This document shows, one piece after another, positions 51,653 through 59,254 of a stretch of DNA of 64,000 nucleotides; within the stretch, counting starts at the first letter, position 1; every line of letters starts with the position of its first letter. Made by a program: the position numbers and the translations under genes. Location: positions 5,394,001 to 5,458,000 of the forward strand of contig NZ_CP109485.1 in the NCBI RefSeq assembly GCF_035918235.1. Reading direction: 5' to 3'. This DNA comes from Streptomyces sp. NBC_01445. GTDB taxonomy: Bacteria > Actinomycetota > Actinomycetes > Streptomycetales > Streptomycetaceae. The notes beneath the pieces are model-generated. The model saw only the letters and a program-made list of their open reading frames with translations, was not told the origin of the DNA and did no database searches.

Positions 51653-52596
51653 CCGGCGAGATGACGTCCGAGGCGCTGAAGGCCTTCGAAGGGCTGCCTG
51701 CGGCCACCTCAGGGGTCGGCAAGGACCTGGTCAACGTGCCGATGATCAGGCACTGGTGCGAGGCGATGGGTGACACCAATCCCGCGTACGAGGGGCCCGA
51801 CGCCATAGCGCCGCCGACCATGCTCCAGGCCTGGACGATGGGTGGGCTCTCCGGGCATCAGGGGCGCAGCGGCGCCTACGACGAGCTGTTCGCGCTGCTG
51901 GACGGCGCGGGGTACACCTCGGTCGTCGCCACCGATTGCGAGCAGGAGTATCTGCGTCCGTTGCGGCCCGGTGAAGCGATCACTTTCGACGCGGTCATCG
52001 AGTCGGTGTCCGAGCGCAAGACGACGAAGCTGGGCACGGGGCACTTCGTCACGACGCGCATGGATGTCAGGGCGGACGGCGAGCTCGCCGGGACGCATCG
52101 CTTCCGGATTCTCAAGTACGCTCCCGCGGCGCGGGCAGGGCGTGCGGTGAGGGGAGCGCGGGAGCAGCAGGCCCTGCGGCCCCGTCCGGTGGTGAACCGG
52201 GACAACGCGGGGTTCTGGGAAGGAGTCCGCGAGCACCGCCTCCTCATCCAGCGCTGCGAGGGGTGCGGGGCATTGCGCTTTCCCTGGCTGCCGGGGTGCG
52301 GCGCGTGCGCCTCGCAGGACTGGAGCACGGTCGAGGCGAGCGGCGAGGGGACCGTCTTCTCGTACGTGGTGATGCACCACCCGCCTTTCCCGGCCTTCGA
52401 CCCGCCGTACGCGGTGGGTCTGGTCGAGCTGGCCGAAGGCGTCCGGATCATCAGCAATGTGGTCGGGGTGCCGTACGACAAGGTCCGAATAGGGATGCCG
52501 GTACGGCTCGAATTCCTTCGGGTGGACGAGGAGCTGGAGCTGCCGGTCTTCCGGGCTGGCGACGGTTCGGGTGTCGTTGCGGGAGGGGAGGGCTGA
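51649..52596 (+). CDS. chsH2: MaoC-DUF35 protein, ChsH2-like (hydratase subunit / aldolase partner)
   Basis: A 315-residue two-domain protein. The N-terminal half (about 1-160) is a MaoC-like hot-dog fold; the C-terminal half (about 175-315) is a DUF35 domain with a zinc ribbon (CEGCGALRFPWLPGCGAC) and an OB-fold (EGTVFSYVVMHHP). This is the ChsH2 layout: the MaoC part pairs with ChsH1 to hydrate the enoyl-CoA side chain, and the DUF35 part binds Ltp2 to form the retro-aldolase. Overlaps the upstream gene by GTGA. Confidence 0.85.
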   Translation: MTGEMTSEALKAFEGLPAATSGVGKDLVNVPMIRHWCEAMGDTNPAYEGPDAIAPPTMLQAWTMGGLSGHQGRSGAYDELFALLDGAGYTSVVATDCEQEYLRPLRPGEAITFDAVIESVSERKTTKLGTGHFVTTRMDVRADGELAGTHRFRILKYAPAARAGRAVRGAREQQALRPRPVVNRDNAGFWEGVREHRLLIQRCEGCGALRFPWLPGCGACASQDWSTVEASGEGTVFSYVVMHHPPFPAFDPPYAVGLVELAEGVRIISNVVGVPYDKVRIGMPVRLEFLRVDEELELPVFRAGDGSGVVAGGEG

Positions 52597-52597
52597 C

Positions 52598-53704
52598 GTG
52601 GACTTCACACCTGCGCAGGACCAGGCGGCCGCCGCCGGTCTGGCCGCGCGGATCTTCGGTGACCTGTCGACCCCCGAGCGTCTCGCGGCGGCCGGCACCG
52701 GCACGGACCCCGAGCTGTGGAAGGCGCTCGGCTCCGCCGGTCTGCCGGGGGCGGTGGAGGAGACCGGGCTGCTCGGACTCGTGCTGATGCTGGAGGAGCA
52801 GGGCCGGACGACGGCGCAGGTGCCGTTCGCCGCCAGTTGCGTGTACGGACTGCTCGCGGTGGCGGGGCATGGCACCTCCGAGCAGCGGGACCGGCTGCTG
52901 CCGGGCCTGCGGGACGGGACGGAGGTGGCCACGGGGGCGTTTCCGGCGCAGGCCGGAGTGCGGGTCACCGGCGCGGAGGAACTAGAGGCAGGAGAAGCAG
53001 GGACCGGTGGGGGCGCGGGGCGGCTCACGGGGGTGGTGCCCTGGGTTCCCTGGCTTCGGGACGCGTCCTGGGTTCTGGTGGCGACGGCCGACCGGGGTCT
53101 GTGGAGAGTGCGTACGGCCGATGCCGGCTGCGATGCGGTCGAGCTCAGCGCACCCTGGTCGGCGGGCCGGCTCGTTCTCGACGGGGCGCCGGCGGAGAGG
53201 CTCGGCGGGGCCGGTGCGTACGACGATGTGCTGGCGATGGCGCGGACCGCGTTCGCGGGGCTCCAGGCCGGGGTCTGCGCGGGGTCGCTGGCGCGGGCCG
53301 TGGAGTACACGAACGAGCGGGAACAGTTCGGGAGACCACTCGCGGCCAAGCAAGGGGTCCAACTCCGGGCAGCTGACGCCTATATGGATACGGAGGCCAT
53401 CCGTGTCACCGCGTACGAGGCGGCATGGCGACGGGACGAGGGGGTGCCGTACGCGGGCCATGCGCTGACCGCGGCCTGGTGGGCATCGGAGGCGGGCAGA
53501 CGGGTCGTGCATGCCGGGCAGCATCTGCACGGCGGCATGGGCGCCGACCTGGAGCATCCCGTGCACCGGCATTTCTTGTGGGGCAGACAGCTCGATGCGT
53601 ATCTGGGATGCGGGGGTGAACTGCTCGCGGAGCTGGGCGACTTGATCGCCGGAGACGACGGGAACGGTGCGGCGGGGGCGGGGATGACGTGGGTGCGGAA
53701 GTGA
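52598..53704 (+). CDS. chsE1: Acyl-CoA dehydrogenase, ChsE1/FadE28-like
   Basis: Second acyl-CoA dehydrogenase-like subunit, 368 residues. The C-terminal half has REQFGRPLAAKQGVQ and HLHGGMGADLEHPVHRH, family features that bind FAD; the N-terminal half is more divergent and short. The pairing of one full and one divergent subunit fits the ChsE1-ChsE2 alpha2beta2 enzyme. GTG at 52598 lies 2 bp after the chsH2 stop with GGGAGGGGAGG as ribosome site. Confidence 0.82.
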   Translation: MDFTPAQDQAAAAGLAARIFGDLSTPERLAAAGTGTDPELWKALGSAGLPGAVEETGLLGLVLMLEEQGRTTAQVPFAASCVYGLLAVAGHGTSEQRDRLLPGLRDGTEVATGAFPAQAGVRVTGAEELEAGEAGTGGGAGRLTGVVPWVPWLRDASWVLVATADRGLWRVRTADAGCDAVELSAPWSAGRLVLDGAPAERLGGAGAYDDVLAMARTAFAGLQAGVCAGSLARAVEYTNEREQFGRPLAAKQGVQLRAADAYMDTEAIRVTAYEAAWRRDEGVPYAGHALTAAWWASEAGRRVVHAGQHLHGGMGADLEHPVHRHFLWGRQLDAYLGCGGELLAELGDLIAGDDGNGAAGAGMTWVRK

Positions 53705-54255
53705 AGGCGGAGGGGGAGGGAATGGATCGGGAAGAGGGGGAAGCCGCTGTGACGGAGGTAGCTGTGGGGGTCGGCACGGAGCTGGCGCCGCTGGAGATTC
53801 CGGTCACCCGGACACTGATCGTCTCCGGAGCCATCGCGTCCCGTGACTACCAGGACGTGCACCATGACGCGGAGCTCGCCAAGGAGAAGGGCTCCCCCGA
53901 CATCTTCATGAACATCCTGACGACGAACGGACTGGTCGGCCGTTACGTCACCGATCACTTCGGCCCCGCAGCGGTTCTGCGCAAGGTCGCGATACGGCTG
54001 GGCGCCCCCAACTACCCAGGAGACACCATGGTGTTGACCGGGACGGTGGCTGAGGTCCAAGAGGGGGACGCCGGCGGGAGCGGGCACGGAAGTGAGCCCG
54101 GCGGCGGTGCCACGGTGGTGGTGCGGATCGTCGGGGCCAACGGGCTGGGCAAGCACGTCACCGGGACGGTGACAGTCGCCCTCCCGAACCCCCCGAACCC
54201 CCCGAGCCCCACGAGCACGCCGTCCCGTCCCTCGGTGTCGGGGAGGCCGGCATGA
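53701..54255 (+). CDS. chsH1: MaoC-like hydratase subunit, ChsH1-like
   Basis: A 184-residue MaoC hot-dog protein with the catalytic-type SRDYQDVHHDAELAKEKG (Asp/His of the hydratase motif), then FMNILTTNGLVGRYVTD and LGAPNYPGDTMVLTG. It should pair with the MaoC half of ChsH2 to hydrate the unsaturated side-chain CoA ester. The start is uncertain: GTG at 53701 (GTGA overlap) or ATG at 53722. The C-terminal tail is a Pro/Ser-rich stretch that ends in the ltp2 start (ATGA). Confidence 0.82.
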   Translation: MKAEGEGMDREEGEAAVTEVAVGVGTELAPLEIPVTRTLIVSGAIASRDYQDVHHDAELAKEKGSPDIFMNILTTNGLVGRYVTDHFGPAAVLRKVAIRLGAPNYPGDTMVLTGTVAEVQEGDAGGSGHGSEPGGGATVVVRIVGANGLGKHVTGTVTVALPNPPNPPSPTSTPSRPSVSGRPA

Positions 54256-55418
54256 GCGTGCGGGCGAAGGACAGTCTTGGCGGGCGGGCGGCGATCGTCG
54301 GGATCGGGGCGACCGAGTTCTCCAAGGACTCCGGGCGCAGTGAGCTGAAGCTGGCGGTGGAGGCGGTGGGGGCGGCGCTGGACGACGCCGGGCTCTCCCC
54401 CGCCGATGTCGACGGCATGGTCACGTTCACCATGGACACCAGCCCGGAGATCACCGTCGCGCAGGCGGCCGGGATAGGGGATCTCTCCTTCTTCTCTCGT
54501 GTCCACTACGGCGGTGGTGCAGCCTGCGCCACAGTGCATCAGGCTGCGCTCGCCGTGGCGACCGGGGTGGCCGAAGTGGTCGTCTGCTACCGGGCGTTCA
54601 ATGAGCGCTCCGGCAGGAGGTTCGGCTCGGGGGTGCAGCATCGGGAGCCGTCGGCGGAGGGGGCGGCGCTCGGCTGGGCACTGCCGTTCGGGCTGCTCAC
54701 GCCCGCGTCGTGGGTGGCGATGGCGGCGCAGCGCTATCTCCACGCGTACGGCCTGGGCCCTGAGGCGTTCGGGCATGTCGCCGTCATGGACCGCGCGTAT
54801 GCGGCCACCAATCCGGCGGCGTACTTCCACGGGAAGCCGATCACGCTGGAGGACCATGCGGCGTCGCGGTGGATCGTGGAGCCGTTGCGGCTGCTCGACT
54901 GCTGTCAGGAGACCGACGGCGGGCAGGCGATCGTCGTCACCAGCGTCGAGCGGGCCCGCGACCTGCCGCACCGGCCCGCCGTGATCACGGCGGCGGCCCA
55001 GGGGGCCGGGCGCAACCAGGAGCAGATGACGAGTTTCTACCGGGACGACATGACGGGTCTGCCTGAAATGGGTGTGGTGTCACGGCAGTTGTGGCGGTCG
55101 GCGGGGCTGGCGCCGGGCGAGATAGACGTCGGGATCCTCTATGACCACTTCACGCCGTTCGTGCTGATGCAGCTGGAGGAGTTCGGCTTCTGCGGGCCGG
55201 GTGAGGCGGCGGACTTCGTGGCGGAGCGACGGCTTCCGCTCAACACGCACGGTGGGCAGCTCGGCGAGGCGTACCTGCACGGGATGAACGGCATAGCGGA
55301 GGCCGTCAGACAGGTGCGGGGCACGGCGGTGAACCAGATAGCCGGCGCCGCCACGGCGCTGGTGACCGCGGGGACCGGCGTCCCCACATCGGGTCTGATT
55401 CTGGGAGCGGACGGCTGA
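54252..55418 (+). CDS. ltp2: Thiolase-fold aldolase, Ltp2-like
   Basis: A 388-residue thiolase-superfamily protein of the lipid-transfer type: AAIVGIGATEFSKDSGRSEL, DGMVTFTMD, HYGGGAACATVHQAA and the C-terminal HGGQLGEAYLHGMNGI. With the ChsH2 DUF35 domain it cleaves the last propionyl-CoA from the steroid side chain by a retro-aldol reaction. ATG at 54252 inside the ATGA overlap. It is the last of five coupled genes; a hairpin terminator follows. Confidence 0.88.
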   Translation: MSVRAKDSLGGRAAIVGIGATEFSKDSGRSELKLAVEAVGAALDDAGLSPADVDGMVTFTMDTSPEITVAQAAGIGDLSFFSRVHYGGGAACATVHQAALAVATGVAEVVVCYRAFNERSGRRFGSGVQHREPSAEGAALGWALPFGLLTPASWVAMAAQRYLHAYGLGPEAFGHVAVMDRAYAATNPAAYFHGKPITLEDHAASRWIVEPLRLLDCCQETDGGQAIVVTSVERARDLPHRPAVITAAAQGAGRNQEQMTSFYRDDMTGLPEMGVVSRQLWRSAGLAPGEIDVGILYDHFTPFVLMQLEEFGFCGPGEAADFVAERRLPLNTHGGQLGEAYLHGMNGIAEAVRQVRGTAVNQIAGAATALVTAGTGVPTSGLILGADG

Positions 55419-55434
55419 ACGAGGGGTGTGTCCC

Positions 55435-55458
55435 GGGGCCGGTTCCCACCCCGGCCCC
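55435..55458 (+). terminator. Terminator of the igr-like operon
   Basis: GGGGCCGG (55435-55442) and CCGGCCCC (55451-55458) form a perfect 8-bp stem with an 8-nt loop, 16 bp after the ltp2 stop. Confidence 0.7.
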
Positions 55459-55470
55459 TTCACTCGCCCT

Positions 55471-56565
55471 ATGCACCGCACTTACCCTATGCACCGCACT
55501 CGCCATAGGCGCCGCCGGAAGCTAGTCGTGGGTCTGGTGCTGGTTCTGATGGCGCTGACCGCCCTCCCCGCGTCGGCGCGGGGCGAACCCGGCCTCCCCC
55601 AGCCGTCGCCGACGCACGGCCCCCACCCCGACGCCCACCCCGACCCTCTGGCCGACCTCGCGCCACCGAGTGTCGTCACCTTCCCCGACCCTCTGGCCGA
55701 CCTCGCGTCGCGGGGCCTCGCCACCTTCCCCGACTCCGCACTCGACGACGACGCCACACTCGACGCCCCGGCACCGGCCCCCGGCCCGGCCCCGGCTCCC
55801 GCCGAAGGTCCCTCCACCTCCGAACCCCTCCTGCCCTCGCTCTCCAACCCCCGGACGTTCCGCGGGCTGGCATTCGACACCTGCATGGCGCCGTCGCTCG
55901 ACACCATGCGGCGGTGGCGGGCGTCGAAGTACGGGGCGGTGGGCGTGTACTACGGGGGCCGTGGGCGAGCCTGTCCTCATCAGCCCCGGCTCGGGCACCG
56001 TTGGATGAAGGGGGTGCAGCGGCTGGGGTGGCGGGTGCTGCCGGTGTACGTCGGTTCGCAGTCTCCGTGTGTGGTCGAGCGGCACAAGAAGGTCTACCGC
56101 ATCGGCCGTCACGCCTGGAGCGAGGGAGTGCGGGAGGGGCGGGACGCCGTACGCAGGGCGTGGGCCGTCGGCATCCGGCCGGGCAGCCCGCTCTATCTCG
56201 ACATGGAGGCATACAAGTACCGGCAGAAGAAGTGCGCCCGCACGACGCTCGCCTTTGTGCGGGGCTGGGACCGGCAGGTGCGCGCGAAGGGGTACGTGCC
56301 GGGGTTCTACAGCAGTGCCGACTCCGGGGTGGCGCACATGCGGGCCGCGGCGCGGGCGGGAGTGCGGGATCTGCCGTCGGTGATCTGGTTCGCGCGCTGG
56401 CACACGCGGCCCCGGCTGTCCCGGGAGCCCGTGCTGTGGCGGTCCGCCTGGAGCCGGCAGCGCAGGATCCACCAGTACGCGGGGAACGTGAAGGAGCGGC
56501 ACGGCGGGCGGACCCTCGTCATCGACCGGAATCTGGTGCACGCGCCGGTGGCCCGCATCCGATGA
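55471..56565 (+). CDS. Secreted DUF1906 glycoside-hydrolase-like protein
   Basis: A 364-residue exported protein. Arg-rich N-terminus then a hydrophobic signal (KLVVGLVLVLMALTALPASA), a Pro/Asp/His-rich linker (about 45-120), and a C-terminal DUF1906 domain (about 135-364) like mycobacterial Rv2525c: FRGLAFDTCMAPSLDTMRRW, VYYGGRGRACPH, GSPLYLDMEAYKY and VPGFYSSADSGVAHM. A TIM-barrel glycosidase-like fold, perhaps acting on the cell envelope; activity is unproven. Starts at ATG 55471 or 55489, which sit in a duplicated CCTATGCACCGCACT (15 bp) stretch. Confidence 0.8.
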   Translation: MHRTYPMHRTRHRRRRKLVVGLVLVLMALTALPASARGEPGLPQPSPTHGPHPDAHPDPLADLAPPSVVTFPDPLADLASRGLATFPDSALDDDATLDAPAPAPGPAPAPAEGPSTSEPLLPSLSNPRTFRGLAFDTCMAPSLDTMRRWRASKYGAVGVYYGGRGRACPHQPRLGHRWMKGVQRLGWRVLPVYVGSQSPCVVERHKKVYRIGRHAWSEGVREGRDAVRRAWAVGIRPGSPLYLDMEAYKYRQKKCARTTLAFVRGWDRQVRAKGYVPGFYSSADSGVAHMRAAARAGVRDLPSVIWFARWHTRPRLSREPVLWRSAWSRQRRIHQYAGNVKERHGGRTLVIDRNLVHAPVARIR

Positions 56566-56761
56566 CGCGTCCCGGTCCGCGGGAGTGGCAGAGTGGAACG
56601 AAGCCCATGGATTGGCTCTCAGGGATGAACCCTCAGGGGTGCGTACGGCGTCCTCCACCTTCAGGAGGTGGGGATACCACCACTCCTACAACCTGAGGCG
56701 GACACCGCTTCGGGACCTGCGGCCGATCCGCGAGGGTAGGGGGCGCTCCTAGCGTGGAGCC

Positions 56762-57403
56762 ATGACCGCAACCATGGCGCCTGTCTGCTCCAGTGCATCG
56801 GATGCCGCGACGCGCAGCGCGCCGCGAGCCGCGATGACGCCTCACTCTTCCCACCCGGCGCCGTGCCCGCCGGCCGCCCACTCGACGCCGTACGGGCCGC
56901 ACAAGTCGTACCCGTCGTTCGCGTCGTACGTACGGGCGCGGCAGCCCGTGCTGCTGCGGACCGCCCGGTCGCTGACGGCGAACCCGTGCGATGCCGAGGA
57001 CCTGCTCCAGACCGCGCTCACCAAGACGTATGTGGCGTGGGACCGCATCGAGGACCACCGCGCGCTCGACGGTTATGTGCGCCGGGCCCTGCTGAACACG
57101 CGTACGTCGCAGTGGCGTAAGCGGAAGGTCGACGAGTTCGCCTGCGACGAGCTGCCCGAGCCGGAGACCGTGGCGGCGGCCGACCCCGCCGAGCACCAGG
57201 CCCTGCACGACGCGATGTGGCGCGCAATCATGAAACTGCCGGCCCGTCAGCGCGCGATGGTCGTCCTGCGGTACTACGAGGACCTGAGCGAGGTTCAGAC
57301 GGCCGAGGTGCTCGGGGTGTCCGTCGGCACGGTCAAGAGCGCGGTCTCACGGGCCCTCGGCAAACTTCGCGAGGACCCGGAACTGCGCCCGGCCCAGAGC
57401 TGA
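56762..57403 (+). CDS. ECF sigma factor, SigE family
   Basis: A 213-residue RNA polymerase sigma factor. Region 2 (about 55-120) includes PCDAEDLLQTALTKTYVAW and GYVRRALLNTRTSQWRKRK (SigE-family features); region 4 (about 155-205) includes LPARQRAMVVLRYYEDLSEV and VGTVKSAVSRALGKLRE. The first 50 residues are a low-complexity Ser/Pro/His tail. No anti-sigma gene is adjacent, as is usual for this family. ATG at 56762; upstream in-frame ATG at 56774 is an alternative. Confidence 0.88.
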   Translation: MTATMAPVCSSASDAATRSAPRAAMTPHSSHPAPCPPAAHSTPYGPHKSYPSFASYVRARQPVLLRTARSLTANPCDAEDLLQTALTKTYVAWDRIEDHRALDGYVRRALLNTRTSQWRKRKVDEFACDELPEPETVAAADPAEHQALHDAMWRAIMKLPARQRAMVVLRYYEDLSEVQTAEVLGVSVGTVKSAVSRALGKLREDPELRPAQS

Positions 57404-57443
57404 GCAGGACGACTCTCTGATCGATCATTCCCGGGGCTAGTGA

Positions 57444-57459
57444 CATACCGACTGGTATG
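57444..57459 (+). promoter_or_regulatory. Palindromic operator upstream of acyl-CoA ligase
   Basis: CATACCGACTGGTATG: perfect 6-bp arms CATACC and GGTATG around GACT, 54 bp upstream of the ligase start. The form is typical of TetR-family repressors of fatty-acid or lipid genes. Confidence 0.6.
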
Positions 57460-57512
57460 CGGTGAGAATCGGCGGAACATTGCTGCGCCGTAGCGCCCAC
57501 CGGGAGGACGCC

Positions 57513-59162
57513 GTGCTGAGCACGATGCAGGACGTACCACTGCTGATCTCGAGGATCCTGACCCATGGGTCGACGATCCACGGCACGTCCCAGGTGACCA
57601 CCTGGACCGGTGAGAGCGGGCCGCAGCGCCGGAGCTTCGCCGAGATCGGCGACCGCAGCGCCCAGCTGGCGCACGCTCTGCGCGACAACCTCGGCATCGT
57701 GGACGACGACCGCGTGGCGACTCTGATGTGGAACAACGCGGAGCACGTCGAGGCCTACTTCGCGATCCCTTCCATGGGCGCCGTACTGCACACCCTGAAC
57801 CTGCGGCTTCCCGCCGAGCAGTTGGTGTGGATCGTCAACCACGCCGCCGACCGCGTGATCATCGTCAACGGCTCCCTGCTGCCGCTGCTCGCGCCGCTCC
57901 TGCTGTCCCTCACGGGCGTGGAGCACATCGTCGTCTCCGGTCCCGGCGATCGTTCGCTCCTCGAGGGAGCGCGCCCCCAGGTCCACGAGTACGAGGAGCT
58001 CATCGCCGGAAAGCCGGTCGCGTACGACTGGCCGCAGCTCGACGAGCGCCAGGCCGCCGCGCTCTGCTACACCTCCGGCACCACCGGCGACCCCAAGGGC
58101 GTTGTCTACTCGCACCGTTCGATCTACCTGCACTCCATGCAGGTCAACATGACGCAGTCCATGGGCCTGACCGACGAGGACACCTCGCTCGTCGTGGTGC
58201 CGCAGTTCCATGTGAACGCGTGGGGCCTGCCGCACGCGACGTTCATGACCGGCGTGCACATGCTGATGCCGGACCGCTTCCTCCAGCCCGCGCCGCTGGC
58301 CGAGATGATCGAGAGCGAACGCCCCACGCACGCGGCGGCCGTCCCCACCATCTGGCAGGGCCTGCTCGCGGAGCTCACCGCGAAGCCTCGCGACGTGAGT
58401 TCGCTCGGGCAGGTCACCATCGGCGGCTCGGCCTGTCCGCCCTCGCTCATGAAGGCCTTCGACGAGCTCGGCATGCGGGTCTGCCACGCCTGGGGCATGA
58501 CGGAGACGTCTCCCCTCGGCACGGTCGCCCGGCCGCCGGCCGCGGCGGTCGGCACCGACGAGGAGTTCGCGTACCGCCTCACCCAGGGCCGGTTCCCGGC
58601 CGGCGTCGAGGCGCGGCTCTCGGGCCCCGACGGCGAACTGCTGGCCTGGGACGGCGAGTCGGCCGGTGAGCTGGAGGTCCGCGGGCCGTGGATAGCGGGT
58701 GCGTACTATTCGGGCCCCGACAGTGAACCGCTGCGTCCCGCCGACAAGTTCAGCGACGACGGCTGGCTCAAGACGGGTGACGTCGGCACGATCAGCCCCG
58801 ACGGCTTCCTCACCCTTACCGACCGTGCCAAGGACGTCATCAAGTCCGGTGGTGAGTGGATCAGCAGCGTCGACCTCGAGAACGCCCTGATGTCCCACCC
58901 GGACATCGCCGAGGCAGCCGTTGTGGCCGTACCCGACGAGAAGTGGGGCGAGCGCCCGCTCGCCACCGTTGTCCTGAAGGACGGCGCGAGCGCCGACTTC
59001 GAGATCCTGCGCGCGTTCCTCGGCGAGAAGGTCGCCAAGTGGCAGCTCCCGGAGCGCTGGACGGTGATCACCGCGGTGCCGAAGACGAGCGTCGGCAAGT
59101 TCGACAAGAAGGTGCTGCGCAAGCAGTACGCCGAAGGGGAACTGGACATCACGCGGCTCTGA
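57513..59162 (+). CDS. Long/medium-chain fatty-acid-CoA ligase (ANL superfamily)
   Basis: Activates a carboxylic acid as acyl-AMP then acyl-CoA, 549 residues. P-loop-like YTSGTTGDPKGVVYSHRS, WGMTETSPLGTV, DGWLKTGDVGTI and the C-terminal lysine loop SVGKFDKKVLRKQY are present, the standard ANL set. Which acid is used is not clear; the nearby igr-like operon suggests a steroid- or lipid-derived acid. Start GTG at 57513 with GGGAGG five bases upstream; an ATG at 57525 is possible. The parS site at 59181-59194 follows its stop. Confidence 0.9.
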   Translation: MLSTMQDVPLLISRILTHGSTIHGTSQVTTWTGESGPQRRSFAEIGDRSAQLAHALRDNLGIVDDDRVATLMWNNAEHVEAYFAIPSMGAVLHTLNLRLPAEQLVWIVNHAADRVIIVNGSLLPLLAPLLLSLTGVEHIVVSGPGDRSLLEGARPQVHEYEELIAGKPVAYDWPQLDERQAAALCYTSGTTGDPKGVVYSHRSIYLHSMQVNMTQSMGLTDEDTSLVVVPQFHVNAWGLPHATFMTGVHMLMPDRFLQPAPLAEMIESERPTHAAAVPTIWQGLLAELTAKPRDVSSLGQVTIGGSACPPSLMKAFDELGMRVCHAWGMTETSPLGTVARPPAAAVGTDEEFAYRLTQGRFPAGVEARLSGPDGELLAWDGESAGELEVRGPWIAGAYYSGPDSEPLRPADKFSDDGWLKTGDVGTISPDGFLTLTDRAKDVIKSGGEWISSVDLENALMSHPDIAEAAVVAVPDEKWGERPLATVVLKDGASADFEILRAFLGEKVAKWQLPERWTVITAVPKTSVGKFDKKVLRKQYAEGELDITRL

Positions 59163-59180
59163 GCCCACAGCTCAGCGACG

Positions 59181-59194
59181 GTTTCACGTGAAAC
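59181..59194 (+). promoter_or_regulatory. parS chromosome-segregation site (perfect)
   Basis: GTTTCACGTGAAAC, identical to the consensus, in the short convergent gap between the acyl-CoA ligase and the hybrid kinase. It touches the adjoining terminator hairpin. Confidence 0.9.
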
Positions 59195-59221
59195 AGGGGC
59201 GGCCCGAACGGGCCGCCCCTG
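59194..59221. terminator. Bidirectional terminator after parS
   Basis: CAGGGGCGGCCC (59194-59205) and GGGCCGCCCCTG (59210-59221) form a perfect 12-bp stem with a GAAC tetraloop, followed by TTTG on the plus strand. Confidence 0.85.
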
Positions 59222-59254
59222 TTTGTCAGTTGTGGGTGTGTCAGTCGCGGATGC

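Noticed and set aside
56570..56660. tRNA-like beginning (GGAGTGGCAGAGTGG) upstream of the sigma factor gene
   Set aside because: No anticodon arm or T-loop consensus and no matching acceptor 3' end; not a tRNA.
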